A stretch of DNA of 64,000 nucleotides from Arenibacter sp. ARW7G5Y1 (GTDB lineage: Bacteria > Bacteroidota > Bacteroidia > Flavobacteriales > Flavobacteriaceae). The position numbers and the translations under genes are program-made. Numbering within the stretch: position 1 is the first letter of the stretch; the number at the start of each line of letters is the position of its first letter. Under the pieces are notes generated by a model that ran no database searches, was not told the DNA's origin, and saw nothing but the letters and a program-made list of their open reading frames with translations. The DNA is taken from assembly GCF_003201775.1 (NCBI RefSeq), contig NZ_QJJZ01000003.1:186001-250000 (forward strand). The letters run 5' to 3'. Positions 8,583 through 18,166 of the stretch are shown piece after piece.

Positions 8583-8715
8583 AAAAAATCAGTTTTTGCA
8601 AATATAGGCTATTCTGGAGGGAATTCTTAAGGAATTACTCCAATTAACCATTAATTAATGTAAATAAAGAGGGATATCGGTATTTTTATTATTGAACAGT
8701 TATCCCTGTAATGTC

Positions 8716-11397
8716 CTAAAATAGAGTCGTCTGTCCTTCATCATCATCCTTATCCGGATTTTCTTCTTTCTTGGGTTCTTCTTTGCTTGCTCCTGTTTTT
8801 TGGGCATCTACCTGTTGGTCTTCCTTGGGTGCTATGTTCTCTTCGTCCACAACTTCAATTTCGCCGGGTTCATTTTTTTTGGGCTCTTCAAAAGGAAGTG
8901 GTTCCAGGGCATTAATATTTTTCACCTTGTCAGAAGTAAGTTGGTTACCTAAAGCTTTTATTCCTTTAATCGATATAAAATCCTCTAAATCAACAATTTG
9001 ATTAGGTTTCACATCCTTTCCTCTGGGTTTGGTAAATTCAATTTCGACCACTGGTCGCCAATCGGTGGAAACAAGTTCTAAAAACGATTTGGGGTGTTCC
9101 GAAATAAACAATTCCTCCTTGTTTTCATTTTCGATTATAAAGCGTTTTACGTAATAGCGTTCTTTTTCCCCTTCGTAGTATATGGCGGACAAGGGCTTTC
9201 TGGGATTCCATTTTTCCAAAACGACCATATCTTCATCGAAATGAGTGGAAAGGTTGGGGATGAAAGTTTTTGCCACCCCTTTTTGGGTAACGACCAATAG
9301 CATATCGTCCCCTTTGAATTCTCCGAGCAGTTCTCCGCGGCCATCGACATTTAGTCTTCTGACAATTTCATCAAACCATATTTTTCTAGGCTTTAGGGTG
9401 GAAACCCCTTTCTCCTTTAATTCGATTCGCTTTACAGAGTATTTGGTTACAATATTTCCTTTGGAGGCCCTTCCCTTGATCCGTACATCTGCGAAATCTA
9501 TATCCCACTTCAGTTTCTTTACGCTGCCCACTTGTCTTAAAAGAACGGTAATAACTTCGGCCTCCCCATTGGGGTTGGCGGAGAAGTATAGAACCTCGGA
9601 TTGTGGTTTGCCCGTGGTAAGGTCGTAAGGTTTGTCCCGGGTTACTCCCGTTACGCTGAATCGTTTAATGTAACTGGCTCCGCCCTTGCCATCTTTGTAG
9701 ATCATGTTGTAAATGGTCCGTTTGTCCTTTTTCTTGAACACGGCCACATGAATAATATTCTTGCCTATAAAGATTTTGGAGTCTACTTTGGCAATCATCA
9801 TTTTTCCCTCCTTGGTAAACACGATAATATCGTCTATATCGCTACAATCGGTAACATACTCATCCCGTTTTAGGGAGGTGCCAACAAATCCTTCCTCGCG
9901 GTTTACGTATAATTTTGTATTTCTGATCACTACCTTGGTAGCTTCGATGTCATCAAAAATCCTAATTTCCGATTTTCGCTCACGTCCCTTTCCGTATTTT
10001 TCCTTTAGGGATTTGAAATAATTAATGGCAAAGTCGATCAGATTGGCCAAATGGTGTTTTACCTCGGCAATCTTTTCTTCAAGGCTGTCCAAATATTGTT
10101 GGGCCTTGTCCAAATCGAATTTGGAAATTCTCTTTATTCTAATTTCGGTCAGACGAACAATATCGTCTTCGGTCACCTTTCTTTTCAAATGGGTTGTGTG
10201 CGGGGCAAGACCTTTGTCTATAGCAGCAATAACGCCTTCCCAGGTTTCTTCCTCTTCAATATCGCGATAAATCCTATTTTCAATAAAGATGCGCTCAAGG
10301 GAAGCAAAATGCCATTGCTCTTCCAGTTCTCCCAACTGTATCTCCAATTCCGCTTTTAGAAGTTCCACGGTGTAATCCGTAGAGCGTTGCAACATTTCGG
10401 TAACTCCTATAAAAAGCGGTTTGTTGTCTTCGATGATACAGCCCAACGGGGATATGGATGATTCGCAGGAAGTAAAGGCGTAGAGGGCGTCTATGGTTTT
10501 GTCCGGTGATAACCCTGTTGGTAGGTGTACCAGTATTTCCACTTCTGCAGCAGTATTGTCCTCGATTTTTTTGATTTTAATCTTGCCCTTTTCGTTGGCT
10601 TTCAGGATGGAATCTATTAAAGAAGAGGTGTTGGTTCCGTATGGTATCTCCCTGATTACCAATGTATTCTTATCTAACTGTTGTATCTTGGCCCTGACCC
10701 TGATCTTCCCTCCTCTTAATCCGTCGTTGTAATTGCTTACGTCTATGATGCCGGAGGTGGGGAAGTCCGGATATATGGTAAATTTCTGTCCTTTTAGATG
10801 TTTTATGGAGGCTTCAATAAGCTCTATAAAATTGTGTGGCAGTACCTTTGTGGAGAGTCCCACTGCAATACCCTCTGCTCCTTGAGCCAATAAAAGTGGG
10901 AATTTAACAGGGAGGTTTACAGGTTCTTTTTTTCTCCCGTCATAGGAGAGTTGCCATTCTGTAATTTTTGGACTAAAGACAACTTCGAGGGCAAACTTGG
11001 TTAATCTGGCCTCAATATAACGGGATGCAGCGGCACTATCGCCTGTTAAGATGTTTCCCCAGTTACCCTGGGTATCGATTAGGAGGTCTTTTTGTCCAAT
11101 TTGCACCATGGCGTCCGCGATACTCGCATCTCCGTGAGGGTGATACTGCATGGTGTGGCCCACAACGTTGGCTACTTTATTGTATCGGCCGTCGTCCAGT
11201 TCTTTTAAGGCGTGCATAATCCTTCGCTGAACAGGTTTAAATCCGTCCTCTATTGCGGGAACTGCGCGCTCCAGAATAACATAGGAAGCGTAATCTAAAA
11301 ACCAGTCTTTGTACATCCCCGTAACCTTGGTAAGGGTGTTGTGGGTTTCTTCTTGATTTTCTTGTGGTACTTCGTTCAGTTCTTCATTCTCTTCCAT
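8716..11397 (-). CDS. parC: DNA topoisomerase IV subunit A
   Basis: Catalytic breakage-reunion subunit that decatenates chromosomes; 893 residues. The active-site tyrosine is Y127 in AAASRYIEA. The quinolone-pocket motif reads HPHGDASIAD, so the position equivalent to E. coli ParC Ser80 is Ala91, with Asp95 at the Glu84 position. A beta-pinwheel-type C-terminal region follows, then a strongly acidic tail from ~830 (many Glu, Lys, Asp, ending DDEGQTTLF). It lies 45 bp downstream of parE and should be in the same transcript. Subunit A of topo IV rather than GyrA is inferred from pairing with a 620-residue B subunit and the absence of a canonical GyrA box. Confidence 0.93.
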   Translation of the reverse strand: MEENEELNEVPQENQEETHNTLTKVTGMYKDWFLDYASYVILERAVPAIEDGFKPVQRRIMHALKELDDGRYNKVANVVGHTMQYHPHGDASIADAMVQIGQKDLLIDTQGNWGNILTGDSAAASRYIEARLTKFALEVVFSPKITEWQLSYDGRKKEPVNLPVKFPLLLAQGAEGIAVGLSTKVLPHNFIELIEASIKHLKGQKFTIYPDFPTSGIIDVSNYNDGLRGGKIRVRAKIQQLDKNTLVIREIPYGTNTSSLIDSILKANEKGKIKIKKIEDNTAAEVEILVHLPTGLSPDKTIDALYAFTSCESSISPLGCIIEDNKPLFIGVTEMLQRSTDYTVELLKAELEIQLGELEEQWHFASLERIFIENRIYRDIEEEETWEGVIAAIDKGLAPHTTHLKRKVTEDDIVRLTEIRIKRISKFDLDKAQQYLDSLEEKIAEVKHHLANLIDFAINYFKSLKEKYGKGRERKSEIRIFDDIEATKVVIRNTKLYVNREEGFVGTSLKRDEYVTDCSDIDDIIVFTKEGKMMIAKVDSKIFIGKNIIHVAVFKKKDKRTIYNMIYKDGKGGASYIKRFSVTGVTRDKPYDLTTGKPQSEVLYFSANPNGEAEVITVLLRQVGSVKKLKWDIDFADVRIKGRASKGNIVTKYSVKRIELKEKGVSTLKPRKIWFDEIVRRLNVDGRGELLGEFKGDDMLLVVTQKGVAKTFIPNLSTHFDEDMVVLEKWNPRKPLSAIYYEGEKERYYVKRFIIENENKEELFISEHPKSFLELVSTDWRPVVEIEFTKPRGKDVKPNQIVDLEDFISIKGIKALGNQLTSDKVKNINALEPLPFEEPKKNEPGEIEVVDEENIAPKEDQQVDAQKTGASKEEPKKEENPDKDDDEGQTTLF

Positions 11398-11420
11398 AAA
11401 GAAAGATTCGTATTAGTTAT

Positions 11421-11438
11421 GCCTGCGTAATAGCAGGC
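11421..11438. other. small hairpin between parE and parC
   Basis: GCCTGC-GTAATA-GCAGGC can fold into a 6-bp stem in the 45-bp gap between parE and parC. There is no T-run, so it is not a terminator; it might stabilise or separate the two parts of the transcript. Confidence 0.35.
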
Positions 11439-11442
11439 AGGT

Positions 11443-13305
11443 TTATATTTGGTTTTCCTCAACTAGGTCTACCTCTACTTTAAGGTTGTTTATTATAAAT
11501 TCTTGGCGGTCAGGGGTGTTCTTGCCCATGTAAAACTCCAAAAGGTTTTCTATGGACATGGCTTTGTCCAGCATTACCGGTTCCAATCTAATGTCTTCGC
11601 CAATAAAATGTTGGAACTCATCCGGGGAGATTTCTCCCAATCCCTTAAATCGGGTTATTTCGGGTTTTCCACTTAACTTTTCAATGGCCTGTAGTTTTTC
11701 CTCATGGCTGTAGCAATAATAGGTATCCTTTTTGTTTCGGACCCTGAACAGCGGTGTTTGAAGTATATATAGGTGGTTTTCCTTTATTAGTTCCGGGAAA
11801 AATTGCAGGAAAAAAGTTATCAATAAAAGTCGGATGTGCATGCCATCAACATCGGCATCCGTTGCTATTACTATTTTATTATACCTTAAGTCCTCCATAG
11901 ATTCCTCTATGTTCAATGCCGCTTGGAGAAGGTTGAACTCCTCATTTTCATACACTATTTTTTTGGACATCCCATAGGAGTTCAAGGGCTTCCCCCTTAG
12001 GCTGAATACGGCTTGGGTGTTTACATCCCTGGACTTTGTTATGGAACCCGAGGCTGAATCCCCTTCCGTGATGAACAAGGTGCTTTCTAGGCAACGATCA
12101 TTTTTGGAGTCGGCCAAATGTACTCTACAATCCCTTAATTTCTTATTGTGGAGACTGGCCTTTTTGGCTCTGTCCTTGGCCAATTTTCTAATTCCCGAGA
12201 GTTCCTTTCGCTCCCGCTCTGCCTGCATAATTTTGCGCTGCAGCTTTTCTGCGGTGTCCGGATTTTTGTGCAGGTAATTATTGAGCTGGGTTCCCACAAA
12301 ATCGTTGATATAGGTGCGCACCGTTGGTAGGTCGCCACCCATATCGGTAGATCCCAATTTGGTTTTGGTCTGACTCTCAAAAACAGGTTCCATTACCTTG
12401 ATGGCTATGGCGGAAATAATGGATTTCCTAACATCGGACGAATCGTAATTTTTACCGTAGAATTCTCTAACGGTTTTTACTATTGCCTCCCTAAATGCTG
12501 TTTGGTGCGTACCTCCTTGCGTAGTGTTTTGTCCATTGACAAACGAATGGTATTCTTCGCTATATTGTGTTTTGCTGTGCGTTAAGGCTATCTCTATATC
12601 ATTACCCTTTAGGTGAATTATAGGGTAGGTCATGTCCTCAATATTGTTGTTGTCTTCCAAGAGGTCTTTTAGTCCGTTCTCGGAATGAAATTTCTCACCG
12701 TTGTATATAATGGTGAGACCAGGATTGAGGTATACATAATTTTTGAGCATGCGTTCCACATACTCGTTCCTATACTTGTATTTTTTAAAGATAATTTCAT
12801 CGGGAGTAAAGGACACCTTGGTTCCTTTGCGCTTCGAAGTGTCTTCAGGACCTATTTCGGCTACGAGGTTTCCCTGTTGAAATTCTGCGGTTTTAAGCAT
12901 ATTGTCCCTAGAGGACTCCACTTTAAAAAAACTGGATAGCGCATTTACGGCTTTGGTACCTACCCCGTTTAGACCAACCGATTTTTTAAAGGCCCTGGAG
13001 TCGTACTTACCTCCCGTGTTCATTTTGGATACCACGTCCACAACCTTTCCCAAAGGGATCCCCCGGCCATAGTCCCTCACATTGACTATATTATCCTTTA
13101 TCACGATTTCTATGGTCTTACCGGCACCCATTACAAACTCATCGATACAGTTGTCTATAACCTCTTTTAGAAGGATGTAGATACCGTCATCCGCTGAGGA
13201 TCCGTCGCCCAATTTACCAATATACATTCCAGGACGCATCCGGATATGTTCCTTCCAGTCTAATGAGCGAATGTTGTCTTCTGTGTATTGGGCGTTATCT
13301 GACAT
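11443..13305 (-). CDS. parE: DNA topoisomerase IV subunit B
   Basis: ATPase subunit of topoisomerase IV; 620 residues, the usual length for ParE and shorter than GyrB of many species. The GHKL ATPase features are visible: EVIDNCIDE near residue 48, YGRGIP, then [12 protein letters not shown]. The transducer-domain lysine region [14 protein letters not shown] is also present. The TOPRIM motifs [10 protein letters not shown] and [10 protein letters not shown] bind Mg2+. It is first in the parE-parC pair. A 15-bp inverted repeat (TTGCTA-ATA-TAGCAA, 13329-13343) lies about 24 bp upstream of the ATG and could be regulatory. Confidence 0.94.
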   Translation of the reverse strand: MSDNAQYTEDNIRSLDWKEHIRMRPGMYIGKLGDGSSADDGIYILLKEVIDNCIDEFVMGAGKTIEIVIKDNIVNVRDYGRGIPLGKVVDVVSKMNTGGKYDSRAFKKSVGLNGVGTKAVNALSSFFKVESSRDNMLKTAEFQQGNLVAEIGPEDTSKRKGTKVSFTPDEIIFKKYKYRNEYVERMLKNYVYLNPGLTIIYNGEKFHSENGLKDLLEDNNNIEDMTYPIIHLKGNDIEIALTHSKTQYSEEYHSFVNGQNTTQGGTHQTAFREAIVKTVREFYGKNYDSSDVRKSIISAIAIKVMEPVFESQTKTKLGSTDMGGDLPTVRTYINDFVGTQLNNYLHKNPDTAEKLQRKIMQAERERKELSGIRKLAKDRAKKASLHNKKLRDCRVHLADSKNDRCLESTLFITEGDSASGSITKSRDVNTQAVFSLRGKPLNSYGMSKKIVYENEEFNLLQAALNIEESMEDLRYNKIVIATDADVDGMHIRLLLITFFLQFFPELIKENHLYILQTPLFRVRNKKDTYYCYSHEEKLQAIEKLSGKPEITRFKGLGEISPDEFQHFIGEDIRLEPVMLDKAMSIENLLEFYMGKNTPDRQEFIINNLKVEVDLVEENQI

Positions 13306-13619
13306 GATCTAGGGCTTTATCCAAAGTGTTGCTAATATAGCAAGTGTTATAAAAAGATGAAACCCCTAGGCGTTAAAGTAATTAACAAAGGAAACCAACG
13401 ATTTGTTGATAGTAAGGGGTTGTTTGTATGCTATAATCTTAACAGGAAGAATAATAGCAAAACAAAAGTATAAAAATTTATTGGTTTTCCGGAGCAACAA
13501 AAAATCATGAACAAGCCTGTCCTGGCTTTTGCTAATTTGTGGATATAGGATTGCAAGTGCCCGCCCCTAAGGGAGCGGAATCATGGCAACTACAGCGTTT
13601 AGCGGGCCAGTGTACTACT
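13306..13619. other. 314-bp spacer between ychF and parE with hairpins
   Basis: No coding frame is convincing. It contains the 15-bp inverted repeat TTGCTA-ATA-TAGCAA (13329-13343) close to parE and a GC-rich hairpin CCGCCCC/GGGAGCGG (13561-13578; stem with one bulged base). The GC-rich hairpin sits about 40 bp beyond the ychF stop, without a T-run. It stands out against the AT-rich surroundings. Confidence 0.45.
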
Positions 13620-14714
13620 TTACACGTTAAACCTAAAGTGCATTACATCGCCATCCTTTACGATGTATTCCTTTCCTTCAACCCGCATTTTTCCAGCTTC
13701 CTTGACCTTGGCCTCGCTGCCAAAGGAAACAAAATCATTATAAGCAATTACTTCTGCTCGAATAAATCCCTTTTCAAAGTCGGTGTGTATCACCCCCGCA
13801 GCTTGTGGCGCCGTGGCACCCACAGGAATGGTCCAGGCCCTTACTTCCTTTACGCCGGCGGTAAAATAGGTCTCCAGATTTAATAGTTTGTATGCTCCCC
13901 TGATCAATTTGGCGGAACCGGGTTCGGTAAGCCCTAAATCTTCCAAGAACATTTGCCGTTCTTCATAACTCTCCAATTCTGTAATGTCGGCTTCGGTGCC
14001 TACGGCCAAAAAGATAACCTCTGCATTTTCGTTGGCAACAGCAGCCTTAACTTGTTCTACGTATGTGTTACCTGTGGTTGCGGCATCTTCATCCACATTG
14101 CAGACATACATGACCGGCTTGTCCGTAATAAATTGTAAGGGCCTAACAAATTCAGCACGATCGTCCTTGCTGATATCCAGGGCGCGTACTGAGGTACCTG
14201 TTTCAAGGCCTTGTTTGATCTTCAATAGCACCGCCTCTTCTTTCTGGGCCTCTTTATTTCCAGTTTTGGCTGCCCGCTTTACTTTTTCAAGCTTTTTGTC
14301 CACGGTTTCCAAATCCTTTAACTGGAGTTCGATATCGATGGTTTCTTTATCCCTAACCGGATTTACAGAGCCATCTACGTGTACAATATTATCGTTGTCA
14401 AAACAGCGAAGCACATGTAATATGGCATCTGTCTCGCGAATATTGCCTAAAAACTGGTTGCCGAGACCTTCACCTTTACTGGCTCCTTTTACCAATCCTG
14501 CAATATCCACAATCTCTACAGTTGCAGGTAGCACTCTTTCAGGGTTCACCAATTCCTCCAATTTTTGAAGTCGCGTATCCGGTACGTTTACCACGCCAAT
14601 ATTGGGTTCAATGGTGCAAAATGGAAAATTGGCACTTTGCGCCTTTGCGTTGGACAAGCAATTAAAAAGGGTGGACTTTCCTACATTTGGCAATCCTACA
14701 ATACCTGCTTTCAT
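13620..14714 (-). CDS. ychF: redox-regulated P-loop ATPase YchF
   Basis: Obg-related P-loop NTPase (364 residues) that binds ribosomes and prefers ATP to GTP. The G1 loop is GLPNVGKS at residues 7-14, G3 is [10 protein letters not shown] near 69-78, and the specificity loop reads NVDE instead of NKxD, as expected for an ATP-preferring YchF. A coiled-coil insert lies around 130-180 and the C-terminal TGS-like domain ends MHFRFNV. Length is normal. The gene appears monocistronic, with a TATCTTTG -7-like element (14782-14789) upstream. Confidence 0.96.
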   Translation of the reverse strand: MKAGIVGLPNVGKSTLFNCLSNAKAQSANFPFCTIEPNIGVVNVPDTRLQKLEELVNPERVLPATVEIVDIAGLVKGASKGEGLGNQFLGNIRETDAILHVLRCFDNDNIVHVDGSVNPVRDKETIDIELQLKDLETVDKKLEKVKRAAKTGNKEAQKEEAVLLKIKQGLETGTSVRALDISKDDRAEFVRPLQFITDKPVMYVCNVDEDAATTGNTYVEQVKAAVANENAEVIFLAVGTEADITELESYEERQMFLEDLGLTEPGSAKLIRGAYKLLNLETYFTAGVKEVRAWTIPVGATAPQAAGVIHTDFEKGFIRAEVIAYNDFVSFGSEAKVKEAGKMRVEGKEYIVKDGDVMHFRFNV

Positions 14715-14781
14715 GATCGAGATCTATATTAAACGGGAAACATAAATTAGGTCTGTTTCCCAGCTATTTTTTAAACAGCTG

Positions 14782-14789
14782 CAAAGATA
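14782..14789 (-). promoter_or_regulatory. candidate -7 element for ychF
   Basis: TATCTTTG on the minus strand is an exact TAnnTTTG match, about 68 bp upstream of the ATG. Between it and the gene a CAGCT...AGCTG inverted repeat could form a small leader hairpin. No -33 match is obvious. Confidence 0.4.
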
Positions 14790-14883
14790 CTATTTATGTA
14801 CGTTTATGAACACATATTGGCAATCTTAATTATGTAAAAATAAAATACCTAAATTAGAAGTCTAAATACTTAAATTCATTGAT

Positions 14884-17559
14884 ATGAAAAAAATAATCTT
14901 ATTAACTGTTTTTATGTTGGCCAATTTCACCTTGGCAGTTGCCCAAAACTCCGTATCGGGAAATATCACGGATGATACTGGCGAACCCTTGGTTGGCGTA
15001 AACATAGTGGAAAAGGGGACTACCAATGGCACAACAACCGATTTTGATGGGAATTATCAAATATCGGTCATGGATAATGCAACCCTTGTTTTTAGTTATA
15101 TAGGTTATGATACCAAGGAGGAAAATGTTTCTGGAAAATCGGTTATCAATGTTTCCTTGTCCGGGGGAATGATGCTGGACGAAGTTCAATTAGTGGGGTC
15201 CAGAAGCCCTAAGCGAACCTCTACGGACACCGCCGTTCCAGTAGATGTTATAGATATAGCGGAAGTCTCCACACAAACTGGTCGTGTGGAAGTAAATGAG
15301 TTATTGCAATATGCGGCACCTTCGTTCAATGCCAATAAACAGTCGGGATCGGACGGTGCCGACCATATAGATCCGGCTACCCTAAGGGGGTTGGGACCCG
15401 ATCAAACCCTGGTACTTATCAATGGCAAAAGAAGGCATCAATCCTCTTTGATCAATATTTTTGGTACTAGGGGGCGTGGTAACACGGGCACCGATTTGAA
15501 CGCCATACCGGCATCGGCCATAAAACGAATAGAAATATTACGTGATGGGGCTGCAGCGCAATATGGTTCGGATGCCATTGCAGGGGTTATAAACATTGTT
15601 TTGAAAAACCAAACGGATAAGGTATCCGGTTTTATTAATTATGGAGCCTATAGTACCAATGCCAAAGGAGATTTTCCGGCAGGAACGCCCAACACGGATG
15701 GTAATCGTTTGGATACGGATAAGGACGGAAATGCCATTGGGGAGGATAAGAGTTTTGATGGAGGCTCTTTAAAAGCTGGGGTTAATTTTGGAGCGGCTAT
15801 TGGCAATGATGGCGGATTTGTCAATGTCACCACGGAATATATTAGCAAAAATAAAACCTTGAGACCAGGATTCGATTTTAGGCGAGGTTTTGGGGAAGCG
15901 GCCATAGATGGATTCAACTTAATGGTAAATGCCTCCGTTCCTCTTTCGGACAATTCAGAATTATACGCCTTTGGCGGAAGGAATTATAGGGATACGGATG
16001 CCTATGCCTTTACAAGAAACGGAGGCAATAGGGTAATTCCTTCCATATACCCCAATGGCTTTACCCCAAGGATTACCTCCAATATTATTGACAATTCCTT
16101 TTCGGCCGGGTTTAGAACCGAATTGGATAATGGCTGGAAACTGGATATTAGTAATACCTACGGCAGTAATAATTTTCATTATTATATAAAGGGCACCCTC
16201 AACGCTTCTTTGGAAGATGTTTCCCCCACCGATTTTGATGCGGGCGGACACAGTCTTGCCCAGAATACGGTGAATTTGGATTTTTCCAAGTATTATGACG
16301 ATGTATTGGAAGGTATGAACTTGGCTTTTGGGGCAGAATACAGAACGGAAAATTTTATCATATTTGCTGGTGAAGAAGGATCTTGGGGCACCTATGACGT
16401 AAATGGCCTATTGATTACGGATCCGGCCAACCAAACCCAACCCATTGATCCGGATTCGGGCGATCCACGCCCCGGCGGATCCCAAGGTTTTCCAGGTTAC
16501 AGTCCCAAGAACGAAGTGGACAGAAGTAGAAGCAACTTTTCCCTGTATGCGGACGGGGAGTTTGATCTAACGGAAGCCTTTCTCTTGAGTGCTGCTGCGC
16601 GATTCGAGAATTTCAGTGATTTCGGAAGTACGCTCAACGGCAAATTGGCCGCAAGGTTAAAAGCATCGGACAACGTTAATATAAGAGGTTCTGTTAGTAC
16701 GGGCTTTAGAGCTCCTTCCTTGGCCCAAAAATATTACAATCTACAGTTCACCAATTTTGTTGGCGGTGCGGCATTGGAGTCCCTGTTGTCTCCCAATAAC
16801 AGTCCGGTAACCGCTTCATTTGGAATAGATCAGTTAACGGAAGAAAAAGCCCTTAATGCCGGATTAGGGTTTACCGCGACTTTTGGGGATTTTACTGCTA
16901 CGATAGACGGGTACTATATTAAAGTAGATGACCGTATAGTACTTACCGGTAATTTTGATGCGCCCCAGATCCCCAATGTGGAGGCAGCACAATTCTTTGT
17001 CAATGGGGTGGATACCAAAACTACGGGCTTGGATATTGTTCTGGCATGGAAGAAAAGTTTTAACGACAATAGGTTATCGGCCACCTTTACGGGGAATATA
17101 AACGATATGAAAATAGATAAGGTAAACAATGGTAGTCTGGATGCGGAAACCTTTTTTGGCGAAAGGGATAAAGGGTTTCTCCTTGCTTCGGCACCTAAAA
17201 GCAAATTTACCCTAAATATGAACTACAGTAGGGACAAGTTCGATGCCGGACTGGCCTTTACCCATTTCAGTAAGGTGGAGCTATTGGATTACCAAATGTA
17301 TGAGCCTACCTCTGATTATGCCAGTTTCGAGGACCAAATCAATCAGGCAACGGATACCTACGATGCAAGGTTGGTAACCGATCTGGTTTTTGGTTATCAA
17401 TTATGTGAGGGATTGAAATTGAATGTAGGTGCCAATAACCTATTTAATGTATATCCCGATCAACAGGATGATTGGGTTGAAGGAGGAGGATATTGGGACT
17501 CTGTACAAATGGGCTTTGGCGGGGCATATTACTATGCTAAAATAGGATTTACATTTTAA
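14884..17559 (+). CDS. TonB-dependent receptor with carboxypeptidase-D-like N-domain
   Basis: Outer-membrane active transporter of 891 residues. Residues 1-20 are a signal peptide ending LAVAQ. Residues ~22-97 form the CarboxypepD_reg-like domain (VSGNITDDTGEPLVGVNI, FSYIGYDTKE). The plug follows (TLRGLGPDQTLVLINGKRR near 162-180, then EILRDGAAAQYGSDAIAGVI near 220-240), and the rest is a 22-strand barrel ending in aromatic F-T-F. It is not followed by a SusD-like gene, so it is not a classical SusCD pair. The ligand is unknown. A strong palindromic terminator follows 20 bp downstream. Confidence 0.92.
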   Translation: MKKIILLTVFMLANFTLAVAQNSVSGNITDDTGEPLVGVNIVEKGTTNGTTTDFDGNYQISVMDNATLVFSYIGYDTKEENVSGKSVINVSLSGGMMLDEVQLVGSRSPKRTSTDTAVPVDVIDIAEVSTQTGRVEVNELLQYAAPSFNANKQSGSDGADHIDPATLRGLGPDQTLVLINGKRRHQSSLINIFGTRGRGNTGTDLNAIPASAIKRIEILRDGAAAQYGSDAIAGVINIVLKNQTDKVSGFINYGAYSTNAKGDFPAGTPNTDGNRLDTDKDGNAIGEDKSFDGGSLKAGVNFGAAIGNDGGFVNVTTEYISKNKTLRPGFDFRRGFGEAAIDGFNLMVNASVPLSDNSELYAFGGRNYRDTDAYAFTRNGGNRVIPSIYPNGFTPRITSNIIDNSFSAGFRTELDNGWKLDISNTYGSNNFHYYIKGTLNASLEDVSPTDFDAGGHSLAQNTVNLDFSKYYDDVLEGMNLAFGAEYRTENFIIFAGEEGSWGTYDVNGLLITDPANQTQPIDPDSGDPRPGGSQGFPGYSPKNEVDRSRSNFSLYADGEFDLTEAFLLSAAARFENFSDFGSTLNGKLAARLKASDNVNIRGSVSTGFRAPSLAQKYYNLQFTNFVGGAALESLLSPNNSPVTASFGIDQLTEEKALNAGLGFTATFGDFTATIDGYYIKVDDRIVLTGNFDAPQIPNVEAAQFFVNGVDTKTTGLDIVLAWKKSFNDNRLSATFTGNINDMKIDKVNNGSLDAETFFGERDKGFLLASAPKSKFTLNMNYSRDKFDAGLAFTHFSKVELLDYQMYEPTSDYASFEDQINQATDTYDARLVTDLVFGYQLCEGLKLNVGANNLFNVYPDQQDDWVEGGGYWDSVQMGFGGAYYYAKIGFTF

Positions 17560-17579
17560 AGGTTTCTAAATCCATACAT

Positions 17580-17609
17580 AAAAAAGGCTGCTTTAAAGCA
17601 GCCTTTTTT
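17580..17609. terminator. bidirectional intrinsic terminator
   Basis: AAAAAAGGCTGC-TTTAAA-GCAGCCTTTTTT is a perfect 30-bp palindrome with A- and T-runs on either side. It terminates the TonB receptor transcript and also serves the ferredoxin gene arriving from the other side. Confidence 0.85.
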
Positions 17610-17729
17610 AATATTGTAGTATTCAAATAATCCTTCGTAAGGATATGTAATTTTATAAGAATGGGCATAAAAATTTTGAGCACCCGGCCTTAAATGGTAG
17701 GGGAAGATTTACCTATCCCTTCTACAGCC

Positions 17730-18080
17730 CTATTCGGGATGCATAAAACGCTGCTTGCCCAAAAGAACTTCTTCAGACTCCACATGGTCTTCATCAGGGA
17801 CACAGCAATCCACGGGGCATACTGCGGCACACTGTGGTTCATCATGGAAACCTTTACATTCCGTACACTTATCTGGGACAATAAAATATATCTCGTCGCT
17901 AACGGGCTCCTGTGATTCCTCGGCATTGACTGCTTTCCCATTGGGCAGTACAACATCTCCCTTTAAAAGGGTTCCATCGCTATAGCGCCAATCATCCGCA
18001 CCTTCATAAATTGCAGTATTTGGGCATTCCGGTTCACAAGCTCCACAATTTATGCACTCATCTGTTATTATAATTGCCAT
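17730..18080 (-). CDS. 2x[4Fe-4S] ferredoxin
   Basis: A 116-residue electron-transfer protein. The first cluster motif is [12 protein letters not shown] (C9, C12, C15, C19). The second is [22 protein letters not shown], in which the CxxC pair is separated by an eight-residue loop from CxxxCP, as in longer bacterial-type ferredoxins. A ~50-residue insert lies between the motifs. It is cytoplasmic, with no signal. It is divergent from the acyl-CoA reductase gene, and the two promoters overlap head to head. Its redox partner is not known from context. Confidence 0.93.
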   Translation of the reverse strand: MAIIITDECINCGACEPECPNTAIYEGADDWRYSDGTLLKGDVVLPNGKAVNAEESQEPVSDEIYFIVPDKCTECKGFHDEPQCAAVCPVDCCVPDEDHVESEEVLLGKQRFMHPE

Positions 18081-18120
18081 ATTTTATATTTCTTTTATGC
18101 TGATTTAATTTCAGTATCAA

Positions 18121-18128
18121 TACTTTTG
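18121..18128 (+). promoter_or_regulatory. candidate -7 element for the acyl-CoA reductase gene
   Basis: TACTTTTG is an exact TAnnTTTG match 38 bp upstream of the ATG at 18167. It abuts the opposite-strand -7 element of the ferredoxin gene with a two-base gap, so both polymerases could not bind together. No clear -33 element is seen. Confidence 0.5.
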
Positions 18129-18130
18129 TA

Positions 18131-18162
18131 CAAAGGTAAAGCCTAATAAAATCTTTTACAAA
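18131..18162 (-). promoter_or_regulatory. promoter of the ferredoxin gene (-33 and -7)
   Basis: On the minus strand TTTG (18162-18159), a 20-base spacer and TACCTTTG (18138-18131) match the Bacteroidota consensus TTTG-N(17-23)-TAnnTTTG in both boxes. The -33 box is a few bases from the ATG of the divergent gene. This is one of the best promoter matches in the window. Confidence 0.65.
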
Positions 18163-18166
18163 TATA

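Noticed and set aside
13539-13883. Open plus-strand frame of 114 codons overlapping the ychF end
   Set aside because: It lies mostly antisense to a clear YchF and shows no family pattern or plausible start region.
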